Shown one piece after another: positions 35,088 through 44,409 of a stretch of DNA of 64,000 bases. Positions within the stretch are counted from its first letter, which is position 1, and each line of letters begins with the position of its first letter. The notes beneath the pieces are model-generated. The model had not been told where the DNA came from and did not search any database. It saw nothing but the letters and a program-made list of their open reading frames with translations. Position numbers and translations under genes: made by a program. The stretch is taken from positions 992,001 through 1,056,000 of the forward strand of contig UYIL01000003.1 of NCBI GenBank assembly GCA_900618065.1, read 5' to 3'. This stretch comes from Streptococcus thermophilus (GTDB lineage Bacteria; Actinomycetota; Actinomycetes; Mycobacteriales; Mycobacteriaceae).

Positions 35088-35633
35088 CTAGTAGTCCGTC
35101 TGCGGCATGACATCCTTGCCGTCGATGGAGACCTTAGTGAACACCAGCTGGCCGTCCTTGACCTCGGGGGAAGAGAGGGTGATCTTCACGTTTTCCTCGA
35201 CGCCTTCGCGGCCGCCGTTGTCGCGGGTGGTTGTGCCTTCGGCGATCTGGTCGGACCACTCGTCCCACACGATGTTCAGTGCGAAGTCGTTGCTGTCCTT
35301 GCAGTTGAGGTTGATCTCAACGGGCTGGTGCACCGGGGTGCCATCGCAACCGATGTACCTCGGGGTGCCGTCTGGTGCGGCCTCGGCGTTTTCTCGCTCC
35401 GCAACGGTGGTGGTGGCACCTGCCGTGTTCGCGTCTGTGACGTTGGCGGCACTGGTGGTGCTGGTCTCCGTGACCTGGCCCGCGCCCGGCAGGGAGTCAG
35501 GGTCTTGGCTCTTTGCGGTGTCCACCTTCTCCTCGGATGCCTGCTCGTTCGGCGGGGAGCAGGCTGCGAGGCCCAAGGCGGTTGCGGCGGCGAAGGCGAC
35601 TGTGGCGACCTTGCGGGAAGTGCGGGTAGTCAC
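35088..35633 (-). CDS. putative lipoprotein of unknown function
   Basis: 181 residues. Signal TTRTSRKVATVAFAAATALGLAAC with lipobox LAAC (Cys25). A Thr/Ala/Asn/Glu-rich linker of about 60 residues precedes a domain with two Cys (IGCDGTPVHQPVEINLNCKDSND) and a Trp-rich segment (VWDEWSDQIA). Likely anchored outside the membrane. Widespread in corynebacteria as a hypothetical; family not recognised. A terminator follows at 35024-35046. Confidence 0.78.
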   Translation of the reverse strand: MTTRTSRKVATVAFAAATALGLAACSPPNEQASEEKVDTAKSQDPDSLPGAGQVTETSTTSAANVTDANTAGATTTVAERENAEAAPDGTPRYIGCDGTPVHQPVEINLNCKDSNDFALNIVWDEWSDQIAEGTTTRDNGGREGVEENVKITLSSPEVKDGQLVFTKVSIDGKDVMPQTDY

Positions 35634-35681
35634 TGCGGAGATCCTTATCGGGTAGAAATGTTTTTCAAAAGGTGGCGGGCT

Positions 35682-36206
35682 CTATTGAGCTGCGCGGGGG
35701 GTCTTGGCCTTAACCGAATCATACGGCTTTGCAGACTCGATCGTGACCGAAATTTCGCGGCCGTTCGGTGCGGTGTAGGTGCGGGTCTCGCCTTCGGTTG
35801 CACCGAGCACGGCAGCGCCGAGCGGGGACTGCTCGGAGTAGGTCTCCAGGTCCTTGTTGTCGGTGGAGGCGGCGCGGGTGCCAATGAGGAAGGTTTCCTT
35901 GTCGTCCTCGTCGCCGTTGTAGTAGACGTGCACGACGGAGCCGACCACGGCCATGCCTTCGACAACACCGGTTCGCTCGGTGGTGGAGTTGGCCAGCAGC
36001 TCAGAGATCTGCTTGATGCGGGCCTCTTCCTGGTCCTGCTGTTCGCGCGCGGCGTCATAACCGGCGTTTTCCTTCAGGTCGCCCTCTTCGCGGCGCTCGT
36101 TGATCTCGGCGGCGATGACTGGGCGGTTGTCGATGAGCTGCTGCAGCTCGGCCTCAAGCTTGGCCTTCATTTCCGGGGTGATGTATTGCTGCTGCGAATC
36201 AGCCAT
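35682..36206 (-). CDS. greA: transcription elongation factor GreA
   Basis: 174 residues from ATG 36206. The N-terminal coiled coil has YITPEMKAKLEAELQQLIDNRPVIAAEINERREEGDLKENAGYDAAREQQ, including the acidic tip region (DLKENAGYDAAREQ). The C-terminal FKBP-like domain is present (GVVEGMAVVGSVVHVYYNGDEDDKETFLIG, SPLGAAVLGATEGETRTY). It reactivates backtracked RNA polymerase by stimulating transcript cleavage. The sequence upstream to 36263 is open but does not belong to the protein. Confidence 0.96.
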   Translation of the reverse strand: MADSQQQYITPEMKAKLEAELQQLIDNRPVIAAEINERREEGDLKENAGYDAAREQQDQEEARIKQISELLANSTTERTGVVEGMAVVGSVVHVYYNGDEDDKETFLIGTRAASTDNKDLETYSEQSPLGAAVLGATEGETRTYTAPNGREISVTIESAKPYDSVKAKTPRAAQ

Positions 36207-36313
36207 GGAAGTGTAACCCTCGTTTCGGTTTTTAACGTCAGTGGTCGGTTGGGATCCTAACACAGGGCATGCTTAGCGACGGCAGCCGGGTAGGGTCTCC
36301 GGCCTGCGGTTTC

Positions 36314-36775
36314 TTAGCGTGCGGCGGTGTGCGTTGCCTCGGCGTCGAGGTAGGAGGGGAACGTGGTCGAGCAGCCGTAGACACCGCCGGAGACCGGCTG
36401 GTCGTTGACAGGGATGTCCACGTGCATGCGCATCTGTTTCTCCCCTCCTGGTGCGATGACCACGTCGCGGCGGCCGATCTCGGTCATGTCGAAGTTCAGT
36501 GAGGTGATGATGCAGTAGGAGGGGACGTCGATAGCTGAGTCGTCGCGTTGGACGTCGAACCAGACCCGGGATGTGGAGTCGTCGACACGCTCGTGGCTGA
36601 CAAGGGTGGCGCTGATCGGCTGTGACTGACGCTGCATGACATAGCGGCCGAGAAAGACCACGATGAGAGTGACGAGCACAACGGCGACCACTGCAACGAC
36701 TTTTCCGGACGTTCCCGACGGACGTTGCGGCTGCTGGCCGCCGTACCGCGCGGCGGGACGCTCGATGGTGGTCAC
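36314..36775 (-). CDS. DUF4307 single-pass membrane protein
   Basis: 153 residues. Polar N-terminus (TTIERPAARYGGQQPQRPSG), one membrane helix (KVVAVVAVVLVTLIVVFLGRYVM, about 25-47) and an extracytoplasmic domain with TSRVWFDVQRDDSAIDVPSYCIITSLNFDMTEIGRRDVVIAPG. This matches DUF4307, an actinobacterial family usually located next to mca, as here (divergent across 62 bp). Function unknown. Confidence 0.85.
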   Translation of the reverse strand: MTTIERPAARYGGQQPQRPSGTSGKVVAVVAVVLVTLIVVFLGRYVMQRQSQPISATLVSHERVDDSTSRVWFDVQRDDSAIDVPSYCIITSLNFDMTEIGRRDVVIAPGGEKQMRMHVDIPVNDQPVSGGVYGCSTTFPSYLDAEATHTAAR

Positions 36776-36837
36776 GGTGGCTCCTCTACTAAGATGATCT
36801 CCCGATCAACCTTAACTTAACTAGAGGTGAGTACTAA

Positions 36838-37725
36838 GTGACGGGCTTCCGGCTGCTGGCTATCCACGCGCACCCTGATGACGAGTCGTCGAAAGGTGCG
36901 GCGACGATGGCGAGGTATGCCCATCAGGGCCACCGCGTCAAGGTGCTCACCTGCACGGGAGGGCAGCGCGGCGACATTTTGAACCCGGCGATGAACAAGC
37001 CTGGGGTCATTGAGAACATCACCGATGTGCGCCGCGAGGAAATGGCGGCGGCCGCCAACGCTTTGGGGGTGGAGCACGAGTGGCTCGGCTATGTTGACTC
37101 CGGGTTGCCGGAGGGTGATCCGTTGCCGCCGCTGCCCGAAGGGTGTTTCGCGCTGAAGGATCCGGAGGTTGTGGCGAAGACGCTGGTGGCGGAGATCCGC
37201 GAGTTCCGCCCCCAGGTGATCATCACCTACGACGAGAACGGCGGCTACCCGCACCCGGACCACATCATGGTTCATAAGGCATCCATGATCGCGTGGGAGA
37301 AGGCGGGAGACGCGGAGTTCGCGCCGGAGATGGGTGCCCCCTGGGAGCCGCTGAAGCTGTACTACACCCATGGTTTCGTTCCGCAGCGCATGCGCCTGCT
37401 GCACGACCGCCTGCTGGAGGATGGCGTCATCGGCGACGGGGAAACCAGCCCGTATGAGCTGATGCTGCGCCGGTTCGAGGAGAACTCTTCCGACATCATG
37501 CAGCGCGTGACCACGCAGGTGGACTGCGGCGACTACTTCCAGAACCGCGCTGACGCTCTGACAGCCCACGCGACGCAGATCGATCCGAACGGCCCGTTCC
37601 TCGCCAGCACCCCTGAGGTGCAGGCTGAGCTGTGGCCCACCGAAGAATTCGAGCTCGCGCGCACCCGCGTGCAGACCGACCTGCCGGAGACAGATCTCTT
37701 CGCAGGAATTGAGGAGGAGCATTAA
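36838..37725 (+). CDS. mca: mycothiol S-conjugate amidase
   Basis: 295 residues, GTG start at 36838. LmbE/PIG-L fold zinc amidase: the AHPDDES motif (about residues 11-17) gives His and Asp zinc ligands, and YPHPDHIMVHKA supplies the third His. FRPQVIITYDENGGYPHPDH and the C-terminal GPFLASTPEVQAELWPTEEFELARTRV favour Mca over MshB. It cleaves mycothiol adducts of toxins to mercapturic acids, a hallmark of mycothiol-producing actinobacteria. Its stop overlaps the next start by one base (TAATG). Confidence 0.93.
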   Translation: MTGFRLLAIHAHPDDESSKGAATMARYAHQGHRVKVLTCTGGQRGDILNPAMNKPGVIENITDVRREEMAAAANALGVEHEWLGYVDSGLPEGDPLPPLPEGCFALKDPEVVAKTLVAEIREFRPQVIITYDENGGYPHPDHIMVHKASMIAWEKAGDAEFAPEMGAPWEPLKLYYTHGFVPQRMRLLHDRLLEDGVIGDGETSPYELMLRRFEENSSDIMQRVTTQVDCGDYFQNRADALTAHATQIDPNGPFLASTPEVQAELWPTEEFELARTRVQTDLPETDLFAGIEEEH

Positions 37726-38015
37726 TGCTTATCGACGTCGCAACCGACACGATCATTCTCGCCCAGCAGATGAACCCCGATGCTCCGGTCGGACCGGAGT
37801 TCGGAAAGGCGGAGCCGATCGGTGCCTTCATCGTGTTGGCTTTAGCCGTCGTCATCTTGCTCATTGGGTGGGCGTTTCATCGGCGGTACTCGCGGTTCAA
37901 CCGTCGAAAAGCGTTCGCGGAGGCGCGCGGAATCGACGTGTTCGATGAAGCGGCCGTGGATAAAGCCATGGAAGAAGAAGGTTTGCTCGACCGCCGGAAG
38001 AAGTCGATTTTCTAA
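37725..38015 (+). CDS. small single-pass membrane protein, coupled to mca
   Basis: 96 residues starting in the mca stop codon. An extracytoplasmic N-terminus (about 30 residues) precedes one helix (IGAFIVLALAVVILLIGWAF) and a basic, charged cytoplasmic tail (RRYSRFNRRKAFAEARGID...DRRKKSIF). Function unknown; position between mca and the prenyl synthase gene is conserved in corynebacteria as far as I recall. Confidence 0.75.
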   Translation: MLIDVATDTIILAQQMNPDAPVGPEFGKAEPIGAFIVLALAVVILLIGWAFHRRYSRFNRRKAFAEARGIDVFDEAAVDKAMEEEGLLDRRKKSIF

Positions 38016-38041
38016 CGCCCCCGCGCGCTAGGATGAGTCTC

Positions 38042-38812
38042 ATGGCCCTGCTTGAAAGAATTCTGTATCCGCTGTACGAACAGCGGTTGAAGCACGAGCT
38101 GCAGGGCAAAAACCAACCAAAGCACATTGCCGTCATGGCCGACGGCAATCGCCGCTGGGCGCGCGAAGCCGGCTTCACCGACATCGCGCACGGTCACCGC
38201 GTCGGCGCAGCTAAGATTGGCGAGCTAGTCAAGTGGTCGGCCGAGATGAACGTCGACGTGGTGACCATTTACTTGCTCTCCACCGAGAATCTTTCGCGCA
38301 CGGCGGAAGAGGTGCAGCTGCTCTACGACATCATCTCTGGAGTGGTCGATGAGCTGAGCAGCGACGAGTTCGAAGCCCGCATCCGGCTCGTGGGCCACCT
38401 GGATTTGCTGCCGGAGAAAGTCTCGCAGCGGATGCGTTCGGCAGCGGCGGCGACGGAAGCCAAGAGCGGCATCGTGGTCAACATCGCGGTCGGTTACGGC
38501 GGCCGCCAGGAGATCGTCGACGCGGTGCAGCACTTCATCCGCGCCAAGGTGGAAGAGGGTGTTGCTGCCACTGAGCTCGCGGACCATGTCAGTGTCGAAT
38601 CCCTCTCGGAGCACCTCTATACCTCCGGCCAGCCTGACCCGGACCTGGTGATCCGCACATCAGGGGAACAGCGTTTGTCCGGCTTCCTGCTGTGGCAGTC
38701 CGCCTACTCGGAGATCTGGTTCACTGACACCTACTGGCCAGCGTTCCGCAAGATCGATTTCCTTCGCGCGCTGAGGGATTACTCGCAGAGGTCGCGCCGC
38801 TTCGGCAAATAG
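38042..38812 (+). CDS. uppS: cis-prenyltransferase (isoprenyl diphosphate synthase, Z-type)
   Basis: 256 residues from ATG 38042, chosen for AGGA 8 bases upstream; ATG 38033 also in frame. Family signatures: HIAVMADGNRRWAREAGFTDIAHGHRVGA with the catalytic Asp, STENLSRTAEEVQLLY, NIAVGYGGRQEIVDAV and DLVIRTSGEQRLSGFLLWQSAYSEIWFTDTYWPAFRKIDFLRAL. Condenses isopentenyl diphosphate with an allylic primer to make polyprenyl diphosphate carriers; corynebacteria have a short-chain and a long-chain paralog, and which this is cannot be told. Confidence 0.93.
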   Translation: MALLERILYPLYEQRLKHELQGKNQPKHIAVMADGNRRWAREAGFTDIAHGHRVGAAKIGELVKWSAEMNVDVVTIYLLSTENLSRTAEEVQLLYDIISGVVDELSSDEFEARIRLVGHLDLLPEKVSQRMRSAAAATEAKSGIVVNIAVGYGGRQEIVDAVQHFIRAKVEEGVAATELADHVSVESLSEHLYTSGQPDPDLVIRTSGEQRLSGFLLWQSAYSEIWFTDTYWPAFRKIDFLRALRDYSQRSRRFGK

Positions 38813-38822
38813 CTGCAAATAG

Positions 38823-39758
38823 CTAGAGCTTGCGCATCCTGACACGCTGCACGGAGTGATCCGCCGCCTTCGACAGCACCAGCGATGCCCGAACACGCGT
38901 GGGCAGGATGTTCTCCACCAAGTTCGGCAGGTTAATGGTTTGCCAGATGCGGCGGGCTTCGGCGGCGGCGGCTTCGTCGGAAAGCGGCGCGAAGCGGGCG
39001 AAGTGGGCGCCTGGCTCTTGAAAAGCAGTGTTCTTGAGTTTGATGAAGCGGTCGATGTACCAGCGCTCAATGTCTTCCGTCTTGGCGTCGACATAGACGG
39101 AGAAGTCGAACAGGTCGGACACCATGAGCGTCGGCCCGGTTTGCAGCACGTTCAGGCCTTCGAGGATGAGGATGTCCGGATGGTCCACCACCTGGTATTC
39201 ACCGGGGAGAATGTCGTAGGCGTCGTGGGAGTAGAGCGGTGCCTTGACATTGTCGCGGCCGGCTTTCACGTCAGTGACAAAGCGCAACAGGTCGCGGCGG
39301 TTGTAGGACTCGGGAAAGCCTTTACGTCCGGTGAGGTTGCGAGCCTTGAGCTCAGCAGTGGGCAACAGGAAACCGTCGGTGGTGACCAGGTCCACGCGCG
39401 GGTGTGACTTCCAGCGTTCCAGCAGCACCTGAAGGACACGGGCCGTGGTGGACTTGCCCACCGCGACAGATCCGGCGACACCGATGATGAAGGGTACGTG
39501 CCCGGGGTTTTCTCCGAGGAATGTCTCCGTGGCGGCCGTGAGCTTCTGGCGGGCACGGACCTGCAGGTGCAGCAGACGCGACAACGGCAAGTAAATTTCG
39601 GCGACCTCGTTGAGATCCATGCTTTCACCGATACCGCGCAGGCGCGCAAGCTCGTCTTCGGTGAGCACCTGCGGCATCTCCGCGCGGCGCTCCCGCCAAG
39701 CGTCACGCGTTAAATCCAGGTAGGGGCTGGGGTCTGCTGGTCGCGGCATGAGGACCAT
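38823..39758 (-). CDS. coaA: pantothenate kinase, type I (CoaA)
   Basis: About 311 residues from ATG 39758 or 39749; no clear ribosome site separates them. P-loop [21 protein letters not shown], then [44 protein letters not shown] and [15 protein letters not shown], all CoaA signatures. First step of coenzyme A synthesis. Convergent with the prenyl synthase gene at a 10-bp gap and divergent from glyA. Confidence 0.95.
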   Translation of the reverse strand: MVLMPRPADPSPYLDLTRDAWRERRAEMPQVLTEDELARLRGIGESMDLNEVAEIYLPLSRLLHLQVRARQKLTAATETFLGENPGHVPFIIGVAGSVAVGKSTTARVLQVLLERWKSHPRVDLVTTDGFLLPTAELKARNLTGRKGFPESYNRRDLLRFVTDVKAGRDNVKAPLYSHDAYDILPGEYQVVDHPDILILEGLNVLQTGPTLMVSDLFDFSVYVDAKTEDIERWYIDRFIKLKNTAFQEPGAHFARFAPLSDEAAAAEARRIWQTINLPNLVENILPTRVRASLVLSKAADHSVQRVRMRKL

Positions 39759-39826
39759 TCTTACACTGCCGTGTGTGGTTGGCCTACTGTGGTGTGCGTA
39801 GAAGGCTCGACCCGAAAGGAACGATG

Positions 39827-41116
39827 ATGACCGACGATCTCCGCTACCAAGAGCTCGCCCAGCTAGACCCGGATGTTTACGAGCAAATTCTCGGGGAGGT
39901 CTCCCGCCAGCGCAACACACTGGAGATGATCGCCTCCGAGAACTTCGTCCCGCGCGCGGTGCTGCAAGCGCAGGGTTCGGTGCTGACCAATAAGTACGCG
40001 GAGGGTTACCCGGGCCGCCGCTACTACGGTGGCTGCGAGAACGTCGACGTCATCGAGGATATCGCGCGCGACCGCGCCAAGGAGCTGTTCGGCGCGGAGT
40101 ACGCCAACGTCCAGCCGCACTCCGGTGCCCAGGCCAACGCTGCTGTGCTGCACGCGCTGATCAAGCCGGGCGATACCATCATGGGTCTGTCCCTGGCTCA
40201 CGGCGGCCACCTCACCCACGGTATGAAGATCAACTTCTCCGGCCGCCTTTACAACGTTGTGGCCTACGAGGTCGACCCGGACACCATGCTCATCGACATG
40301 GACAAGGTCCGCGAGCTTGCGCTGGAGCACAAGCCGCAGGTCATCATCGCCGGATGGTCCGCCTACCCGCGCACCGTCGACTTCGAGGCGTTCCGCGCGA
40401 TCGCCGATGAGGTCGGTGCGTACCTGTGGACCGACATGGCTCACTTCGCCGGTCTTGTCGCCGCCGGCCTGCACCCGTCGCCGGTGCCGCACTCCGACGT
40501 TGTGTCCACCACGATCCACAAGACCCTCGGTGGCCCGCGCTCCGGCATGATCCTGGCGAAGCAGGATTACGCCAAGGCGCTCAACTCCGCTGTCTTCCCC
40601 GGCCAGCAGGGCGGACCGCTCATGCACGTAGTCGCCGCGAAGGCCACCGCGCTGAAGATCGCCGGCACCCCGGAGTTCAAGGACCGCCAGGAGCGCACCC
40701 TCGAGGGCGCCCGCATTCTCGCTGAGCGCCTCACCGCCTCCGACTGCAAGGAAGTCGGCGTCGACGTTCTCACCGGCGGCACGGATGTCCACCTCGTGCT
40801 GGCTGATCTGCGCAATTCCGAGCTCGATGGCCAGCAGGCCGAGGATTTGCTCCACGAGGTCGGCATCACCGTCAACCGCAACGCTGTCCCGAATGACCCG
40901 CGCCCGCCGATGGTCACCTCCGGTCTGCGCATCGGCACCTCGGCCCTGGCGACTCGCGGCTTTGACCAGCAGGCGTTCACCGAGACCGCCGACATCATCG
41001 GTACCGCGCTGGCACAAGGCACCAATGCCGACGTCGAGTCCCTGCGCGCCCGCGTGACCAAGCTGGCGGAGAACTACCCGCTGTACCCGGGTCTTGAAGA
41101 CTGGAAGATGCTCTAA
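39827..41116 (+). CDS. glyA: serine hydroxymethyltransferase
   Basis: 429 residues from ATG 39827 (ATG 39824 is adjacent; AAAGGA ends at 39820). PLP fold I enzyme: [39 protein letters not shown] at the N-terminus, [30 protein letters not shown], and the PLP lysine region [17 protein letters not shown]. Interconverts serine and glycine with tetrahydrofolate. The final codons overlap the convergent DUF5997 gene by four bases. Confidence 0.97.
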   Translation: MTDDLRYQELAQLDPDVYEQILGEVSRQRNTLEMIASENFVPRAVLQAQGSVLTNKYAEGYPGRRYYGGCENVDVIEDIARDRAKELFGAEYANVQPHSGAQANAAVLHALIKPGDTIMGLSLAHGGHLTHGMKINFSGRLYNVVAYEVDPDTMLIDMDKVRELALEHKPQVIIAGWSAYPRTVDFEAFRAIADEVGAYLWTDMAHFAGLVAAGLHPSPVPHSDVVSTTIHKTLGGPRSGMILAKQDYAKALNSAVFPGQQGGPLMHVVAAKATALKIAGTPEFKDRQERTLEGARILAERLTASDCKEVGVDVLTGGTDVHLVLADLRNSELDGQQAEDLLHEVGITVNRNAVPNDPRPPMVTSGLRIGTSALATRGFDQQAFTETADIIGTALAQGTNADVESLRARVTKLAENYPLYPGLEDWKML

Positions 41117-41496
41117 CGCTCTTTCGACTCTTCCGCAGGCCCGTCGCCGCGCTCTTGTGCGTGGATCCGGCGGGCCTCACGCAACCATGCGGGCTGATCC
41201 GCCAGAAGAGCCTTGATCTCTTCAGTGGTCAGCGGCTTATCCATGTCGTTCTTTTTCAAAGCGGTGATGGAAATGCCGAGTTTGCGGGCGACTTCGGGGC
41301 GGGGGTGGGGGCCGTCGGCACGCAATGTGCTCAACCACTGCGGCGGGTTCGTCTGCAGTTCGCGCAGCTGGGCGTGTGTCACGGCACCGTCCTGGAAATC
41401 CTGCGGTGCTGCCGGCAGGTAAATGCCGAGCTTCTTCGCTGCAGTTTCCGGTTTCATGGCTGTGCTGGACGGGGTGTTCGAGGGCGTTTCGCTCAT
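41113..41496 (-). CDS. DUF5997 family protein
   Basis: 127 residues. [97 protein letters not shown] is the family's conserved core, with a putative helix-turn-helix. It is divergent from a LysR-like substrate-binding-domain gene, a pairing that recurs in actinobacteria, so the two may form a regulatory unit. Function unknown. Confidence 0.85.
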   Translation of the reverse strand: MSETPSNTPSSTAMKPETAAKKLGIYLPAAPQDFQDGAVTHAQLRELQTNPPQWLSTLRADGPHPRPEVARKLGISITALKKNDMDKPLTTEEIKALLADQPAWLREARRIHAQERGDGPAEESKER

Positions 41497-41519
41497 GCCA
41501 CAGACGGTAGCATCGTGGC

Positions 41520-42197
41520 ATGTCCAGCCCCCTCCGCCTCGCGTTCGTCACTGGCACCGAGCCCGGCAAGTGGTTTGCCCGCTACCGCGCAGATCATCAG
41601 CTCGAGGACATTCCCAGCGACGACCCGTTCGAGCTTGTCGCCAGCGGTACCGCCCAGCTCGCCCTCGTGCGCGTGCCCGACGAACGCATCGGGCAGCCGG
41701 GGGAGCGGTTCCACCAGGTTCTTCTCTATGAGGAAAAACCCGGTGTCGCGGTGCCGAAAGACTCGCTCTATGACATCGGGGAGCCCCTTTCGCTTATCGA
41801 CGTCTCCGACGAGGCCGTCAACTACACCTATCCCAACGGAACGACCGACGACCTGCGGATGGCGCTTCAGGTCGTCGCCGCGAACGTGGGAGTGGTTTTC
41901 GCTCCGGCGCCGCTGCTGAAAGTGCTGTCTAAAAAACAGGTCGTCGTCGCGGAGCTGAAAGGGGGGCCGGCGCATGAGCAAACGGCGATTGCGCTTGTGT
42001 GGAAGGTGGAGGATGACTCCGATGCGATCCAGGACTTCGTGGGAGTGGCGAAGGGAAGGACGCGGAATTCGTCGAGAAGCAGTGCTGAAAAGCGACGCGG
42101 TAGCAACGTTTCGGAGAACAGGGCCAACTCTAAAGTAAAGGGTAAAAGCAGTGGCCAGCGCAAGGGATTTTCCCGAAAGCACCCCAAAAAGGGGTAA
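41520..42197 (+). CDS. LysR-type substrate-binding-domain protein without HTH
   Basis: 225 residues. The core (about 165 residues) looks like the effector-binding domain of LysR regulators: LRLAFVTGTEPGKWFARY, ADHQLEDIPSDDPFELVASGTAQLALVRV, GVAVPKDSLYDIGEPLSL, NVGVVFAPAPLLKVLSKKQVVVAEL. It lacks the N-terminal HTH. A Lys/Arg/Ser-rich tail (KVKGKSSGQRKGFSRKHPKKG) follows and could bind nucleic acid. The end overlaps a CCCC-AAAAA-GGGG hairpin (about 42181-42193). Divergent from the DUF5997 gene. Confidence 0.8.
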   Translation: MSSPLRLAFVTGTEPGKWFARYRADHQLEDIPSDDPFELVASGTAQLALVRVPDERIGQPGERFHQVLLYEEKPGVAVPKDSLYDIGEPLSLIDVSDEAVNYTYPNGTTDDLRMALQVVAANVGVVFAPAPLLKVLSKKQVVVAELKGGPAHEQTAIALVWKVEDDSDAIQDFVGVAKGRTRNSSRSSAEKRRGSNVSENRANSKVKGKSSGQRKGFSRKHPKKG

Positions 42198-42274
42198 CTA
42201 GAAAGCGCATGTAACGCGAAGTTTGCATAATGGTGAACGGTCTTAAAAGTTAGATTATGAAAGGACTTCACGAA

Positions 42275-42859
42275 ATGAACATCAAGATGAACCGTAAGCT
42301 CGGCGCTTCTGTAGCTGCCCTCGCCTTGGCTACCGGGCTGGCTGCTTGCTCCGATGATGCCGACAACGCTGAGGGCAACGTCGAAGAGGTCGAGGCAACC
42401 GAGACCAACACCGAGACCGTGACCGAGGAGACCGACGCTGAGGGTGCCGGCGCTGACGAGAACGCTGAGGGCGAGGGTGAGGACGGCGAGACCGTCGAGA
42501 TCACCACCCAGGACGGCGAGACTGTGCTGGTTCCGGCTGCCGCACACCAGGCAGCTGAGGAGAACAGCGGCGGCAACTGGGGCGACCCGTTCAACGTTGA
42601 GTCCCGCGAGGACGGCACCACCCTGATCGAGTACGACGCTGACAAGAACATCGTTTACTCCGAGGAGACTGGCGGCGTGCCGCTCGTTGGTGAGATCGCT
42701 AACACGTGGAAGGAAGAGGGCGGCCTGGACGCTGAGATCGGCCTGCCGACCGAGGCTGAGGAGAAGCGCTCCGACGACAACGGCTGGATCCAGAACTTCC
42801 AGAACGGCACCATCGAGTGGCTCGAGGAGAACGGCGAGTTCGGCGCCAAGATCAGCTAG
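42275..42859 (+). CDS. lipoprotein with an LGFP-type repeat
   Basis: 194 residues from ATG 42275 (AAAGGA about 10 bases upstream; ATG 42257 in frame). Signal KMNRKLGASVAALALATGLAAC with lipobox LAAC. A highly acidic Glu/Thr/Ala linker of about 65 residues follows. The C-terminal domain has IGLPTEAEEKRSDDNGWIQNFQNGTIEW, an LGFP repeat like those in Cg Csp1/PS1-type mycomembrane-associated proteins. Likely cell-envelope located. Confidence 0.85.
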   Translation: MNIKMNRKLGASVAALALATGLAACSDDADNAEGNVEEVEATETNTETVTEETDAEGAGADENAEGEGEDGETVEITTQDGETVLVPAAAHQAAEENSGGNWGDPFNVESREDGTTLIEYDADKNIVYSEETGGVPLVGEIANTWKEEGGLDAEIGLPTEAEEKRSDDNGWIQNFQNGTIEWLEENGEFGAKIS

Positions 42860-42908
42860 TTGACGCTGTAACCGAAAATTCATCTTACAAGGATGTAATT
42901 TTCCCTCT

Positions 42909-42981
42909 GCTCCCCTAATGTGGCGGGTGTCAGGTACCGCGAAGAACGGTCCTGGCTACCCGACAACCACACTAGGGGAGC
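42909..42981 (+). promoter_or_regulatory. long 5'-leader hairpin that contains the phoH2 Shine-Dalgarno
   Basis: The outer stem pairs 42909-42923 with 42967-42981 (15 bp, one mismatch), then CGGGT 42924-42928 with 42958-42962, CAGG 42931-42934 with 42951-42954, and ACCG 42936-42939 with 42947-42950, closing a 7-base loop (42940-42946). The AGGGGAG Shine-Dalgarno (42974-42980), 7 bases before the ATG at 42988, lies in the outer 3' strand and would be paired. A translational switch is plausible; a terminator is unlikely without a T-run. Confidence 0.7.
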
Positions 42982-42987
42982 AATTGC

Positions 42988-44331
42988 ATGTTTGACCCTT
43001 CTGTTACCCATATCGACTCCGCACCTGAGCAGCTCACGGCGCACACCGCCTTGAGAACCTACGTGATCGACACGTCAGTCCTTCTGTCTGATCCGTGGGC
43101 GTTGAAAAAGTTCGCGGAACACAACGTGGTTCTGCCGCTCGTGGTCATCACGGAGCTCGAGCAGAAGCGCCATCACCCAGAGCTTGGCTGGTTCGCCCGC
43201 CAAGCTCTTCGCTTTTTGGAAGACCTGCGCGCCGACTATGACCGGCTCGACCAGCCCATGCCCGTCAACCTCGACGGTGGCATGCTGCACGTGGAACTTA
43301 ACCACCAGTCTCAAGACAACCTGCCGTCCGCTCTGCGCGGCACCGAGAATGACAACCGCATTCTCGCCTGCGCCTACAACTTCATGCAGGAAGGCAGAGA
43401 CACCGTCCTGGTGACCAAGGACGTTCCGCTGCGCGTCAAGGCTGGCGCCGTGGGTCTGCCCGCGCAGGAGTACCGCGCGCAGGACGTTGTCCTGACCGGC
43501 TACACCGGAATGGCTGAGCTCGAGGTCTCCGGGGAAGAGATCGACGAGCTCTACGCCACCGGCTTCTGCGCCATCGACACCGGTGAGCTTCCAGTCCACT
43601 GCGGCCTGACACTCAACGCCGGCAACAAGTCGGCGCTGGCCCGTGTTGCACCGTCGGGCGGGGTCAAGCTCGTGCGTGGCGATATCGACGCATTCGGTCT
43701 GTCCGGCCGTTCCGCTGAGCAGCGGGTCGCGCTCGATCTGCTTCTCGACGATTCCGTCGGCATCGTCTCCATCGGCGGTCGCGCCGGCACCGGTAAGTCG
43801 GCGCTGGCACTCTGCGCTGGTTTGGAGTCCGTCCTCGAGCGCGGCGAGCACAAGCGCATCATCGTTTTCCGTCCCCTTTACGCCGTCGGTGGCCAGAACC
43901 TGGGCTACTTGCCGGGCGATGAAATGGAGAAGATGAACCCCTGGTCCCAGGCCGTTTATGACACTCTCGAGGGTGTTGTGTCTGACAATGTCCTCGAAGA
44001 AGTCGCTGCGCGCGACCTGCTCGAGGTATTGCCCCTGACGCACATCCGCGGACGCTCGCTGCACGATGCATTCGTCATCGTCGATGAAGCCCAGTCGCTC
44101 GAGCGCAATGTCCTCCTGACCGTGCTGTCCCGCCTCGGCCGCGGCTCCCGCGTCGTGCTCACCCACGACGTTGCCCAGCGCGACAACCTGCGTGTGGGTC
44201 GCCACGACGGTGTTCAGGCTGTCATTGAAAAGCTCAAGGGCCAGGACCTCTTCGCGCATGTGACCCTGACGCGCTCGGAGCGTTCTCCGATCGCGGAGCT
44301 GGTGACAGACCTCCTCGAGGACCACGCCTAA
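42988..44331 (+). CDS. PhoH2-type protein: PIN RNase domain fused to PhoH ATPase
   Basis: 447 residues. The N-terminal PIN domain shows [12 protein letters not shown] (Asp28), [23 protein letters not shown] and [12 protein letters not shown], giving the acidic site. The C-terminal PhoH helicase-like domain has Walker [19 protein letters not shown] and Walker [16 protein letters not shown], then [19 protein letters not shown]. PhoH2 proteins unwind and cleave RNA and are sometimes phosphate-starvation linked. Preceded by a structured leader that includes its ribosome site. Confidence 0.9.
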   Translation: MFDPSVTHIDSAPEQLTAHTALRTYVIDTSVLLSDPWALKKFAEHNVVLPLVVITELEQKRHHPELGWFARQALRFLEDLRADYDRLDQPMPVNLDGGMLHVELNHQSQDNLPSALRGTENDNRILACAYNFMQEGRDTVLVTKDVPLRVKAGAVGLPAQEYRAQDVVLTGYTGMAELEVSGEEIDELYATGFCAIDTGELPVHCGLTLNAGNKSALARVAPSGGVKLVRGDIDAFGLSGRSAEQRVALDLLLDDSVGIVSIGGRAGTGKSALALCAGLESVLERGEHKRIIVFRPLYAVGGQNLGYLPGDEMEKMNPWSQAVYDTLEGVVSDNVLEEVAARDLLEVLPLTHIRGRSLHDAFVIVDEAQSLERNVLLTVLSRLGRGSRVVLTHDVAQRDNLRVGRHDGVQAVIEKLKGQDLFAHVTLTRSERSPIAELVTDLLEDHA

Positions 44332-44409
44332 CCCGCGGGCCTAGCCACGCCGCAGGGCGCTAACCTGCGTCTGCGGCGCGGTTTTCGTGCTGTGGGAGTG
44401 AGTTGTACG

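Noticed and set aside
42181..42193. CCCC-AAAAA-GGGG hairpin at the end of the LysR-like gene
   Set aside because: Only four base pairs and inside the coding end; too weak to call a terminator.
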